NCBI RefSeq assembly: GCF_907164915.1
Contig: NC_061865.1
Span: forward strand, 56,936,587-57,000,586
DNA from: Impatiens glandulifera
Lineage: Eukaryota > Streptophyta > Magnoliopsida > Ericales > Balsaminaceae
Length of the DNA stretch: 64,000 nt
Direction: 5' to 3'
Part shown: positions 48,420 to 61,260 of the stretch, one piece after another
Layout of the letters: each line of letters opens with the position of its first letter
Numbering within the stretch: the first letter of the stretch is position 1
Position numbers and translations under genes: made by a program
Notes under the pieces: model-generated
Database searches by the model: none
Told to the model about the DNA's origin: nothing
What the model saw: only the letters and a program-made list of their open reading frames with translations

Positions 48420-50098
48420 TGAAAGGATCGGTGGCACCAATAGAGACAGGGATCTAATTATTGATGACAACTTCGTGCAAAAACGGTTATATATAAATCC
48501 TGTTAAGGATTTGTATCACTTTCTATTCTTCATAAACCCTTATAAACTCTTGAACGATTCAAGTGCAGAAACGTTTGCTCAGGTTTGAAGCTAAGAACTG
48601 ATGAAGGAGAAGATGACAGAATGTAAATGACACACATAATTGTTTATGGATGTTCGAAGCAAAACTCTGCTACGTCACCCCTTCTTCCAACCACCGGAAA
48701 ATTCACTATATTTTTCTTAGAATCAAATACAGTTGCAAAGTTAGCTCACTATTGAACAGAACAAACTCTGTTCAACTTACAATATATTGAAGAATATCAC
48801 TCAACTAGACAATACTTTGATTTTATCTCTCTCTTGATGTACAAACACAGTAAGCAAGAAAACAATTCATAAGATTGTAAGTTCAGCAGTTCGTTCGTGT
48901 ATCATCTTGTGTGTCTGTGTGTGTATTCATCCGTTGTCCTCGAGGGTCTTTAAATAGAGAACATGTACCAACGGTCGAATCTTCTGGAATGACACATGGC
49001 AATCACCCATTGGAAATCCTCCATAGTACATAGGTGCAACAGACTCTATGCATAAAGATCGTGGTCGTACCAATCTGGTAGTGCACCAAATATTCTTCTA
49101 GTATTGTCCTGCAAGAAACAAGTAATGGGAAGAATATTTGCTTACGTGGCATTAATTCATTGGATATAATTGATTGTCGTACTGATCTACACGGATAAGT
49201 GGAGCAGGAGTAGCGTACAGCTAGTTGATCGTGGGTAGACGGATGCTAGCTTCAAGCAATTGCTGAAGCAAGGCATTACACGTGCTTCAATTAGACTAAC
49301 AAGTCTAATGAAGTTAGACGCCCCCGTCTAATAGCAGGATCCATTAGACCACCAAGTCTAATGGAGTTAGACGATACGTCTAACTACGTGTCCCTTCAGA
49401 CTAATTTGAAGGAGTTAGATTGCACGTCTAACTTTCATCTATTAGACGACACGTCTAACTACGTCTCTGTTAAACGGCACATCTAACTACGTATCTGCTA
49501 GACTGTACATCTAACTACATATCTGTTAGATTGCACGTATAACTACATCTGTTAGACTACACGTCTAATTACGTATCTGTTAGACTACACGTCTAACTAC
49601 GTATATGTTAGACTGCACGTCTAACTACGTATTTGTTAGACTACACGTCTAACTATGTTTGTTAGACTGCACGTCTAACTACCTATCAGTTAGACTCCAC
49701 GTCTAACTATGTCTTTATTAGACTGCACGTCTAATTAGGTATCTGTTAGACTGCACGTCTAACTACGTCTGTTAGACTACACGTCTAACTATGTATCTAT
49801 TAGACTGCACGTCTAACTACTTCTGTTAGACTACACGTCTAACTATGTCTCTGTTAGACTACACGTCTAACTACGTATCTGTTAGACTGTACGTCTAACT
49901 ACATGCATCTAATACTCATTAAGTCTAAGTCTAATGAACCTCATTCAGACTTAAGTCTAACTTAGCACGTTTTGATGCATCTGCACAAAAACAATTAGAC
50001 GTTTAGTTTTCTTCTTATTCAAGTTTTACACAAACTCATCATCAAAATTCCGTTAGTCAAAATGTTTTGACCCTTAGTTAAAATAATTTGACCCAACA
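48420..50098 (-). repeat. 5' LTR of copia element 2
   Basis: 1679 bases, TGTTGGG...CTTTCA on the minus strand. It holds a TTAGAC hairpin array (49280-49920), a TATA-like CTATTTAAAG on the minus strand near 48950 and the palindromic TTGAACAGA/TCTGTTCAA near 48752-48778. The longer array and complete end distinguish it from the 3' LTR. Confidence 0.9.
49280..49920. repeat. TTAGAC hairpin minisatellite, 5' LTR
   Basis: About 20 units of GTTAGAC-N5-GTCTAAC-TACGTATCT, alternating 28- and 24-base forms. The loop is mostly TGCAC or TACAC. Copy number and order differ from the 3' LTR, so the array has changed since insertion. Confidence 0.9.
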
Positions 50099-50910
50099 AG
50101 TAACATACAACTAAATGAAAGACCGGATATTCATGAATGAAAAGCTAATGATAATGGGAAGCTGATATCAAAGAAAATATGGGAGGTAACCCGGGAAAAA
50201 GCGCAAAAAGTAGAATGGGCTCATTTTGTATGGTCAACGAAGATTATCCCTCGACACTAGTTCATCCTATTGCTCGCCTTCTAGGAAAGACTCAGCACTG
50301 GTGATCGAGCAAGTATATGAGTATCCTGGACGCGAGCTGTCTTCTATGTAGAATAAATGAAAAACCATAGATCACCTATTTGGGAGCTGTTGTATTGTTT
50401 CAGAGCTTTGGGACTGATTCTATAAAAGCCTAGAGATGATCAGTTTCTCAAGTGAATGGAATGAATTCAAAGAAGCGACACTACTCAAAGCCAAGCGAAA
50501 TAGATTTGCAACAAGTATGTTCTAGTGCGGCATTAGAGTAGTGGTGTATAACATTTGATAAGAACAGAATGCAAGGGTATATGGAAGAACCCGCAGAAGC
50601 GTTGAAGAGTTATGGAAAGATATTGTATCGGATTGCAGCACCCTCGCGGGAACGTAGAGATGAATTTCAAGCACAGAGTAGAACTGGAATATCTACAGGA
50701 ACTGAAATTTACCATTTTTTAAACTCACTAGAATTGAAAGCATTGTAATAAGATAATTCATTTACGTTTTTAGCTTTTTAGCTTTTATTCAGAATGTTAC
50801 GACTTCAAAATCATTCTAGGCCTATCTAAAATGATCTTTTAAACTCGTGATTTTTTTCCCGTTTTTAAGAATTTTTAATGAAATGACGCTAAATCGTTTA
50901 TTTAAAAAAA
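50099..50910 (+). mobile_element. LINE 3, right part with poly-A tail
   Basis: It continues from 40636: ERPDIHE-like, KIWEVTREKAQKVEWA and DHLFGSC-type residues across several stops, then the 3' untranslated region AAATGACGCTAAATCG and an A run ending at 50910. It is followed by the target duplication AAGTTGAT. Confidence 0.9.
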
Positions 50911-51159
50911 AAGTTGATCTATGTAGCACTCTTGAAATTGTCTATACAAATCTCAATGCTTTCCTCTCAGATGTTTATTCTCAAATCTCCTTCCCTTGAA
51001 TGTTAAATACGTGAAATAATATAAGTTTATTAAAAATATACTATATAAGACAATGATAATCAAAAAGACCCGAATATTATCGATAAATTCAACTTATATT
51101 ATTCGTAGCATATATTCGAAGAAAAAAATAAATTTTTAATAACCTTTTAAATAACCCTA

Positions 51160-54100
51160 TTTTGAATTTCGATAATGAAATAATATTTGGTTAGCATTCA
51201 AACAAATTATGAACAAGTCTTATTTTGATTTTAATGAGAATAAAATACATGGTTAACATTTAAACAATAATGATTTTGAGAATTAACGAGTACTTTTAAA
51301 ATATTATCGTATTATAAAACCAATAATATTTTTGAATTGACCGGCTAGACATTACTTATACCAAAGAGGGCGACTATCTCTTTAACAGGAATGAATGTAA
51401 TTTAATTTTAGACGGAATAGGTTTATTAACTCAAATAAACTCTAATCCAAATCTAATAAACATAACCTAATTGAACCTAAGTCGATTAATAATTTTAAAT
51501 TAATTATTAAGATTATTCAAATTTTAACCATATATAAGAATTGTTCATACATTGAGTTAAGTTCATCATATTATATTATTTAAAATAGTTTAACTATTTT
51601 AAACAAAAATAAATATATAAAGAATAATTTTAAATGAAAAGTAAATATATAAAGATCAATATCATCTAGAAAAATATTTAAAACTTAGTTAAGTTTATAA
51701 ATAACATTATACATAAAAAAAAAAAATTAAAAAAAAAACCAGTTAGGAGGAGAAAAACAAGAAGGATAGTCACTCACAAACCACATAAGGGTGGTAAACA
51801 AATCTCTCCAATAAAATCAACAAAAATAGAAATTAAACATCACAATTATTAAAAATGTACTCATAGGTTCAACCAATTTTGCAACATTAGTAGAGAGATA
51901 TTTGATTTAGAAAACAACATAAATACACCCCAAAAAACAACTATGATCTTAGAAAAATAAAATTAAGAATACTTTCAAAAAAGATAAAATAATTTAAATG
52001 TTACATAATTTAATAGAAAAAATCAATCTCAATATTTTCGTAAACGACAAAATAATTAAGAAGTCAATTTTATCCTGATAAACGACAAAAATTATGCACT
52101 CTTCGGGACTAACAATGTCTTCTAAAAACGTAGGAGTTTCCATGCATTATTTTAAAATTCTTTTTCCACCTGTTATTTGTAAAAATAAATATTTTAATCA
52201 AATTATGAACAAGCCTTGTTTTAATTTTGATGAAAATAAAAATTATGATCAACCTTTAAACAAGAATGATTTGTGAGATTAAATGTGTACTTTTAAGACA
52301 TGACTTTAATAAATATGATATTTAATACAAATTAAATCGTTAATATGTTTGAATCCATTAGCTTGACATGATTTAAACTAAAAGGTGGATATCCTCTTAT
52401 TCTTTTTGAGAATAAATTAATTTTATTTGAAGATAAATAAGACTATTAGTAAAAACAAATTCTAATCTAAATCTAATAAACACAACTTAGTTGAAATCTT
52501 ATGTGATCAATTATTTGAAATTAAAAAATGGTTTAAAGTTAGAGTTAAGTTCTTCAAAAACATCCTAACTATTTTAAACAGAATAATTTCTAACAAAAAT
52601 AATTATACAAAGTATAATTTCAAACAAAATCATGTATAGAAAATTATTTTAAATTTATTTCAATATTTATAAACTTTATACCTAAAATCTTTCTAAGTGG
52701 ATAACAAAAGTGATAATCTCAAACCACAAAAGTGTGGTACACAAATCACTACAAAATCAACCAAAAAAACAGAACTAAAACATCACAATTATATCCAATT
52801 TATTTAGTTAAGCAAATTTTGTAAATTAGTAAAGTAGTAAAGAGATATTTGATTTAGATAACAACATAACCTAAGTACACTCTAAAAAACATCTAAGATC
52901 TTGAAAAAAAATAATATATCTTGTGAAAAACGACAAAATAATCCAAGTGTTACATAATTTAATAGAAAAAAACAATCTCAATATTCCCATAAACAACAAA
53001 ACAATTAAGAAGTCAATCTCATCCCGGTGACAATATCTTCGTCTTAAATTAACAATATAATTTGAAGTAGTAGGTTTACATGCATTATTTTTACGTTTTT
53101 TCACTTGTTAATAAGAGTATTCTAATGAAAAAATAAATAAAATTTTCACATCAAATTAGCCTATATTGATTTTGATTAAAGTAAAAGATATGGTTAAATT
53201 GTAAACAATAATGATTTGTGAGAACTAAATGAGTATTTTAATAAAATATGATATAATTATCTATAACTCGTAATATAATTGAATCAGTTAGCTAGACCGC
53301 AGTTACACTAAAATGACGGTTATTCACTTAATGAGAAGAATATAATTTATTTTGATGACGAGATTAGTTTATTAGTCAAAATAAATTCTAATCAAAATGT
53401 AATAAACATAACTTAATTGAAATCTTAAGGATGGATGATTTTAAATTAGTTATCAAAATAATTTAAATTTCGACCTCAAAATAAGAACGTTCTTACTTAA
53501 GGTTAATTTCTTTTATTTTGTATTATTTAAAATAATCTAACTAGTTTAAACAAAAAATAAATAAATGTAAGAGAGTAATTTTAAAAAATAAATGTGTAAA
53601 GGTCAATTTCAAACAAAATTATGAATAAAATATTATTAATATTTAGTTAAATATATATTTAAGAAAAAAAACTGTATACCTAGATTTAACTTATGACCTA
53701 ATAAAAATTGAGACTACTTACTATTTAAAATGTTTCCTATATTAGTAAACAAAATGAACCTTATATTAGTAAAGAAATGATTCATTTAGTCTATGTTAGT
53801 AAACTTTCTTAATTTTTTTTTTATTTTAATATTTATTAATTAAATATTCATTTTTTCTCTCCTCCTTTTTTATTAATTTATTTTTTTTACTATTTATTTT
53901 TTATTTATTCTTTTTTATTAATTAATTCATTTATCTCATTTTACTATTTTTTTTATTTGAGTATTTGTTTTATATTTTTATCTTTTTTTATTATTTTATC
54001 TTTTTTATATCAACATAATATTGTAATGAATAAAATAGTTCAATATTTACTATAATATTTAATTCTATTAAAAATTATAAATTATAAATCAAAGATTAAA

Positions 54101-55440
54101 CATAAATAATTTTAATTTCTTTTTTGTTTATAATAAGAAAACAAAAACAAAATCACAAACAAGTTATTAAATATTTTTTACAAAATTAGAAGAACTATTA
54201 CAATTAAACAAACATTTTTCAAAACATTACCGTATAACAAAATTAAAAAAAAATTGTTAATTCTTTTTCACAAAAATAGAAGTCCTATTACAATAAAACA
54301 AACCCTTCACAAAACCTCCAAAAATAATTTCTCAAATACATCTACAAAATCTTAAATACAAACATGTTGCCAAATCTAAATTTTCGTATACTATCAAATA
54401 ACAATTTTGTACTGTCAAATCTCAATTATCTCATAATATTAACTAACATCGCAAATAATCTTTGATTTTAGAATTTAAATTTTTTAAAAAAATAGTTATT
54501 ATAGTAAATGTTGAACTATTTTATAAATTATAATATTAAGTTGATATAAAAAGAAACAAAATAGTAGAAAAAAATAAAAATAAAATATTCAAACAAAAAA
54601 ATAGTAAAAGGAGATAAATTGATTAATTAATTAATAAAAAAGGAATAAATAAATAAAAATGGTAAAAGAGATAAATAAATTAATTAATTAATAAAAAAAG
54701 AGAAAGAAAACATGATTATTTAATTAATAAATATTAAAATAAAATAAAAAGTTATTAGAGTTTAATAATAGAAATAGAATAACCAATTTTTAATAATAGA
54801 TGAACTTTTATTAGATCATACAAGTAATTAAGCTAGTTTTATAAATACACACATAAACCACAAACTACATAGATGAAACCACATGAGAGGATAACCAAAT
54901 CCCTCAACAAACAAAATAGAACTAAAACATCACAATTATTACCAATTTACAATAAGTTCAACAAATTTTGTAAAATCAATAGGGAGATATTTAATTTAAA
55001 TAACAACTTCCAAAAACAACTAAAATCTTTAGAAAGAAAAAGATAAACAAGAAAACTTGTGAAAAAACAACAAAATATATAATTAAGTGTTACATAATTT
55101 AATAAAAAAACAATCTCAAAATTATCGTACACGAAAAAATAATTAAGAGGTCAATTTCATCCCGATAAACGACAAAATAATTAAGAAGTCAATTTCATCC
55201 CGATAAACGACAAAATATCTGCACTCCTCGGAACTAACAGTATCTTCCAAGGGCGTAGGAGTTTACATGTATTATTTTCTACTAGTTATTTAGAGTCTTC
55301 TAATGAAAAAAAAATAAAATTTTCAATCAAACTATGAACCAACCTTATTTTGATGAAAATAAAAGATATGGTTCACCATTAAACAAGAATGATTTGTGAG
55401 ACTTAAAATAATACTTTTACAAGATTTTATCCTTAGTAAC
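51160..55440. repeat. Degenerate tandem repeat, unit about 1.0-1.1 kb
   Basis: Unit ends with AAACAAGAATGATTTGTGAG recur near 51280, 52260, 53215 and 55385. Other shared marks are CAAACCACA...GTGG, AACTAAAACATCACAATTAT and AATTAAGAAGTCAATTTCATCCC. The last unit is pushed apart by the fold-back element at 53690-54830. No protein-coding frame persists between copies. Confidence 0.8.
53690..54830. mobile_element. Fold-back element with inverted ends of roughly 280-370 bp
   Basis: The left arm (TTTTATTTTAATATTTATTAATTAAATA to ATAAAATAGTTCAATATTTAC, about 53810-54050) returns inverted at about 54500-54750. The arms are T-rich and A-rich. The outer parts (CTAATAAAA on the left, TTTATTAGATC on the right) also pair imperfectly. 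There is no transposase. It lies inside one unit of the surrounding tandem repeat. Confidence 0.7.
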
Positions 55441-55590
55441 TTCAATTTCATTATTTCTTCACATAAAAGAGTAACATTACATTTAACACCATGTTTTTTT
55501 TCAAACAAGAAAATAAAGGTAAATAAATAAACTCAATAACAATAGCTTTCTTTCCTTTCCCTTCTCTGTTGATGATCGTCGGGCTCATGT

Positions 55591-56218
55591 TTAGTAGGTA
55601 TTTTCCGGCACAGTTCCATTCGAATCAAGTTCCGGCGCCGGCACCGGCGCTGCCTCCACCGCTATCTTCTTCCTGTAATTCTTCTTCAAAAAGATTTTGC
55701 ACAAAACCCAATTCTCCAATGGGAAATCAGCTAGGCGATATTCGTCCATGAACCACTCAGTCTTGGAACCGTTGGGAGATTTCCCAACGTAAAAGACATG
55801 AGTTTTCTTCATACCCACAATCCGAAATTGATTAGAAAAGACATCGATTTGCTCTTCGACTCCGGTTGCTTTCCAGAAGCCGTTACCGGCGGCCATGTTT
55901 GACCTGTTTGAATTTGAGTAGTTGGGTTCATGTTTGCTGAAGAAATACCTCTTCTTCTCGGGATCACCTGCCGGAAAATAAATTAATCGCCGGAGATTGC
56001 AGATTGAAAAAACAGAACAAGTTAATTAGAGAAATGTATATACCTGGTAGAAGCCAGGGATCGAATTGGCAGACGTTGATTTCGGGTATAAAGTAAGGGG
56101 GTAATGGGAAAGACATGACCTTTCTGTAGAGGTAATGAAGAACGAGTTCTTCATCGGTTGGGTGAAAACGAAAACCAGGTTCAGAAATGAGACCGCCATT
56201 GTTGAGAAGACAGTCCAT
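55591..56218 (-). CDS. Short NAC-domain transcription factor (183 aa, 2 exons)
   Basis: Exon 1 is 56218-56044 and exon 2 is 55967-55591; the 76-base intron has GT (56043) and GCAG (55968) borders. NAC subdomains are all visible: A ([20 protein letters not shown], residues ~15-34), B ([15 protein letters not shown]), C ([17 protein letters not shown]...GNGFWKATG), D ([28 protein letters not shown]) and E (NWVLCKIF). The protein ends about 25 residues after subdomain E, so the usual long activation tail is missing. Overall size and the HYLYRK...DPWLLPG stretch recall short NACs such as NAC104/XND1, but I am unsure of the subgroup. It would bind DNA as a dimer in the nucleus. It is the only host regulatory gene seen here and appears intact. 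Confidence 0.9.
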
Positions 56219-56282
56219 TTTCAGAACAGATGAAGAGAAAGAAAGAAGAAGGGTTGGGAGATTATAGTGAGCATGGGAGTTC

Positions 56283-56292
56283 ATATTTATAG
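56283..56292 (-). promoter_or_regulatory. TATA box of the NAC gene
   Basis: CTATAAATAT on the minus strand, about 65 bases upstream of the start codon. Confidence 0.6.
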
Positions 56293-56359
56293 TGTTTTTT
56301 TGGAAGCAAGGAAGACCATAAACGGAAAAAAAGCCCTTTTGAGTAAACAATACTCAAAC

Positions 56360-57005
56360 CTCTTCTCTTTTCAGGAATTTATTAATAAACATAAAAACAC
56401 TTGTCAATGTTCTTGTTTTTGTTCTTTTTGATAATCCCTAAAAAAAAATATACTTTAACTCATGATTCGTTCTGAGATTTTGAAGAAATGTTTTTTTTTT
56501 AATATAATGACATTGATAAAAAAAAAATTGAGTAAAGGCAATTTTAATTTTTTAATTAATGAATTAAATAATGTGATCGATAAATGGGGGGTGCAGTCTT
56601 AAAATCAAATACAATTCATATTTAAAATGTTTTAAGTTAAATGATTCATGATTATAGGAGAGTTGATTCTTAACTTATAATTGACCATTTATAAAAATAT
56701 CGAATTTTAAGTGATTAATGAATTATGTATTTATAAAAAAAAAATTGGCCTAATTAAGGATGTATAAAGTTGATTATATGTTGGGTAACATACTTATATT
56801 ATTTTTTTATTTTCATTTTTTTATGTAATATTTGTCGTTAATATTAAAGGATTTTTATCATTTGTAATATAAATGTACAAATTCAAAATAAATAAATAAA
56901 ATATTAATTTAAATCTTTAATGACATTTTGAATAACTTTATTTTGATTTTGAGGAAGAAAAATATTTAATTAGTCTTTAAATAAGAATAACTAGATTTGT
57001 ACATA
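56360..57005. other. NAC upstream region, no gene seen
   Basis: AT-rich sequence upstream of the NAC gene with no reading frame or repeat that I can name. Confidence 0.5.
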
Positions 57006-57200
57006 TTTGAGTTTAAAAAAAAAACAGCTTAGCTCTATTTCATTAGAAATCTCAAAAGTGGGAAAGGGTCAAAATCAAAATTAGACGATCTCTATATTTG
57101 ATTTAAAGATGACAAACAACGACCCTAGAGTATCTGATTGGAAATAACAAACAAACAAAGGTTACAGTAAAAAATAACAAAAGCATACAAGACCTACAGT
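57006..57200 (-). mobile_element. Probable LINE 3' tail
   Basis: AAAAACAGCTTAGCTCTATTTCATTAG...AAAAGTGGGAAA resembles the 3' end of the LINE at 23670-23720 in the same orientation (AAAAACGACTTAGCGTCATTTCATTAA...AAAACGGGAAA) at about 75 percent. No coding part is left. Confidence 0.4.
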
Positions 57201-58080
57201 TTTAAAATTCTAATTCTGTTGTGAACTTCTTTTTTAACTACTCTTACTCTCTGACTACATATTTGAGTTTTTATTTTGGAAGGGGTATTTTAGTCTTTTT
57301 ATGGTAATAATTTTTATTTGAGTGTAAATTTTTTCCTTTTTTTCAGCTATTACTTTTATATTTGGAATTTGTTTATTCTTGATATGTCACTTTTTATAAC
57401 TGAAAGTATGTCACAATATTAATCAATGAAATACATTTTCTTTTATTTAAAAACTAAACAAAAATAATATAGACCCGATCTTTTGTATATGATATTTTAC
57501 TTACCGTTTATAAATGTCATATGATTAATATGTATGGGTCGATTAAAATATATATATTAAAATTTGTTTTGCGCTATAAATGGTTAAAATGTATTTAATT
57601 TGGTTATGGTTTTAAATTTTCACACAAAATTTGCATGTTTACTTTCAACATAAGTTTGAGGTTGTTTGTTCAAAATACATATATTGTATTTACAAGCATA
57701 ATGAGTACTACTTTCTTTAAGACTATAATGATATCATTTTTAAAACTTTTTAAATTATATTTGTATAAGTTAAACCACTTTAACTGAAATATGAGGAATG
57801 TTGTGTATATTTGTCATTATATATACGATATCTGGTTTGAAAAAAATTAGAAAATATTTAACCATTAAAGTAGGCCGTTAAAGATTATTCCTAGTCACGG
57901 ACGAATTCAGAATTCAGAGAGTTGAAATGGGCTTAAAAAAAGGTTAGGTGAACTTAAAACAAGAACGAATTTTTTTCTCAATAAAATGAGTCGATAAAAT
58001 GTAAGTTTTATCATTTCTTAATAATTAGATAAACACAAAGTGAATTATATTGAAAATTTTAAGAAATAAGAGGGTAATGT
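57200..58080. other. AT-rich stretch without genes
   Basis: I see no supported gene, RNA or repeat here. Confidence 0.4.
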
Positions 58081-60030
58081 CATATTTTGACGGGTAACGC
58101 GCGCCTCAACGTTGTTAGTCGAAAACATGACGGTACGCCGAAATGCAATGAAGCCTAGACAGAATGCGGACAGACTGCTCCGCATTCGCGTTTTCCCTCA
58201 AACTAACGACGTTTCATTCTCTAATCATCGTCTTTGTCACGACTCCAGATGGATAATCATCCGCAACCATCTTTGATTTTTTAAAGATGAATCTCGTCCA
58301 TTTCTAGATTGTTTGACTCCATTTAAAAAGTTGAAATGATCACCCTACTATGATGATCATTTCCCCTACATTAATAGGTTGTGATCATGTTTATTCTGAC
58401 AAGTTAATCTAAGAACACCAAAAACGTCATTAATGACTTTTGACTAATTCAGTCCACTTGACTCCTCAAACCGATTTCGGGAGGCTATCCTCCCTCAACA
58501 ATTCTGAATCCAACAGATCAACTCTCAATCTTCAAATCAAAAAACTAGAAATCCGACATTAAAGCTTCATGATTTCGAATTTTTCGAAATTTCTACATAA
58601 GTTTGTATAATCTGGTTGTTGGATTTTAGGATTATTTTTAAGCTTTCTATCTAGGATAGAATCAAACAATCAACCTTAAATAGAAAAATCCAAAAATCGG
58701 GTTTACTGTTCTTGTACTTATCCTCAAGAATAACTGCAAAGAAAGTATCCCAACATGCTTATAATGATGTTGGGAAATTATATGGATCATGTTGGATCAA
58801 AATCAAAAATTTTTAAAATAATTTAAAATTTTGAGTTCTTAAATTGGTCCAAACAAACAATAGTGTTCTTGTTTTGGTAGAAACTAAGTATATAAAGTAT
58901 AGAGAAGTCATTGACTAGCTTCTTACACTTCAAAATAACTTTAAAACCAAAAACCCGATTTTTAGCTATAAACTGTTTTGAACGAATTGATCATCACCCA
59001 TGTCGATTGATACATTGGGGTGGATGTTCTAAATGTTCCTGGGAGCTATGTGAAGCTACCCAGACCCTTGGATTGAAGAATTCAAGCCTCCATCAAAATT
59101 GCAAAACCTACAATTTTGATGTTCTTGAGGATTGAGAAGTCTGACTAGGACCGAAAGTCTTTGGTCCGAACCAAGAGGTCCGACCCAGAAACCTAACCTA
59201 GGACCGAAAGATCCGATCGAGGATTTTACATCCGATCGAAAGGTCAGACCTAGGATTGAGGAGGTCCGCATCCGATCGAGAACTCTCGAACCTAGGACTG
59301 ATGACTTCCACCGAGGACCGAGAGGTTCGACCGAGAATTTTGGCACCCAACCGAGAATTCTAGCCCAGGACCGAGAGTCCTTAACACCTAGACCGAGGCT
59401 TTTTAACTAAGATGATATGTTCGACCGAGGATCCTAACCCCGACCGAGAGGCTCCTGCCCTAGAACCGAGGGCTTTTAGCCCCCAACCGATAAAATAAAC
59501 CTAGGACACCGGTCCTAAGGCCTATTTGGTTTCTAATTTTAAAATTCAAAATTATTTTTGTAATTTTGGAACCCCAAACAATTTTTTAAAAATCTCAAGA
59601 AATTAGAAAATGATTTCAAATTATTTTTAGGATATTTCTACAATTTTTTTTTGACAAATGATTATTTAGAATTTATTTTTAAACATAATGCCTTCCAAAC
59701 TGATGTTGTTCAGGTATTTTTCTATATAGTCAACGTCATCCGTAATAAGTACCAACATTTAAATAATTGTTGTTAGAATATTTTAAATAACGCTAAAACT
59801 TACGCATGTCTAGGACCAAAATAATAATCGGTTAAAATAAAACGTTATACAACCAATTTTTAAAAGTCAAATTTATAAGTAGAGTCCGTTTTTAAAACGG
59901 ATACAAATGATAAAACGCGAAAGTTCTTTCTCGAGTATCACTAAATTACGAACTAAAAGAAACTCTAGTAAATACGTTTGTATACGTATGTCATTTTTAT
60001 TGATTTTTAAAAAGTCAATTGACGACTCTG
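58080..60030 (+). repeat. Retroelement-like non-coding block with GACCGAG tract
   Basis: It is less AT-rich than its flanks. At 59130-59500 degenerate copies of about 20-25 bases with AGGACCGAGAGG or CGACCGAG follow each other. At 60019-60035 the AT-rich stretch ends in AAAAAGTCAATTGACGACTCTG, reminiscent of the ATTGGCGACTC sequence that follows the LTR in some plant Ty3/gypsy elements. It may be a solo LTR with a little internal sequence; no gypsy protein is visible, so this is tentative. Confidence 0.35.
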
Positions 60031-61260
60031 TTTCAAATAAATAATATTTTAAATTATTAATTTAAACAACAATTTCTATAAAATCAAATTATAATTTAAT
60101 TACTAAATATCTTTGAAATATTTAAATTTGAACCTAAAAATTAATTAATTTTTAATTATTTTAAATAATAAAAAAAAGCACGCTAATCGATATTAAAATT
60201 TTCAAACCGAAAACAAGAATTTTCCGATCTAAGAAATTAAGAAGAATTTGGTGTATTGTTTCATGTCTCTATCAAATTGTGAAGTCCTTTCTTGGTAGAA
60301 AGACATCATAAACAACGTGAGGTATATATTTTGGTCCCTATCTCCATATATATTCAATCTATTAGAAATTCAACTTTTTTAACTAAAGTTTTTTTGGTAT
60401 AAATTTATTTAAATAAAATTTTAATTATTTAAAAAAAATTAGTGTTGATCATTAGAAAGTTATTTTATTTATTTATTTATTTTGTAAATAAGAATGTTTA
60501 AAAGATAATAAGATATATTGATAAAATATTTTTTTTAAAATAAAGAATATTTTAGTATTTTAATAATTAATTGTGTAAACGTTAAATGAGAGTGAAAGAA
60601 ATGCTTTTTAAATATATTTAAAAAAATATTAGCCAACAAACATAACGATAACCAATCTCTTTAAAAATAATTATTAGTGGTATAAATGTTATTAGCGATC
60701 AATACCAACGACGACCACCAAATAAATGTCATCTATAAAAACAACAAGGGAGGGCAAAGTAACATCATCTCATAATTATTATGAGTAACAATTTTTATTA
60801 TAAACCATGTCGCTTATATTCTGGTTTTCCCACCAAATTTTTAAAAACGATTATCAGCCACGGCAATATACTATCGTCGATAATTATTAAGGTAATTTTA
60901 GTTTTGTTTAACTTGAAAACAATTAAAATATTATAAATTTTGATGCGTACAATTTTAAATCATCTTACATTGTTTTTTTGTACGCCTTCCATTAAGCCAA
61001 AATAATTATTTTGGGCCACTATTATATTTTTCTTAATTACATATATAGTCAATTTTGAAGATTTTGTCAATGATATGATTAACAATATTAATTAGGTAGA
61101 ATATTTTTTAATTTATTTAATAAAATTAGTTAAATTGTATTAGCACATGCATTAACAAGAATGATAGAATGTATGAAGTAACCAAAAGAACATTTTTAAA
61201 TTGTTTATATTATATAACTTTTATTATTGTCTAAATTGTGATAATTAATCATACACTTCC

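Larger units (their letters stand above)
40637..50098 (-). mobile_element. Ty1/copia element 2, nested in LINE 3
   Basis: 9.46 kb, minus strand: 5' LTR 48420-50098, primer-binding site 48403-48419, gag remnant, protease, integrase, RT, RNase H, an extra reading frame, polypurine tract 42160-42173, and 3' LTR 40637-42159. The right border is TGTTGGGTCAAATT against LINE sequence AGTAAC. At the left, about 75 terminal LTR bases and the target duplication are missing. Multiple stops and altered catalytic residues show it is inactive. Confidence 0.9.

Noticed and set aside
59056..59410. Arg/Pro-rich frames of 92 and 96 codons on opposite strands
   Set aside because: Both are produced by the GACCGAG repeat; neither has a domain.
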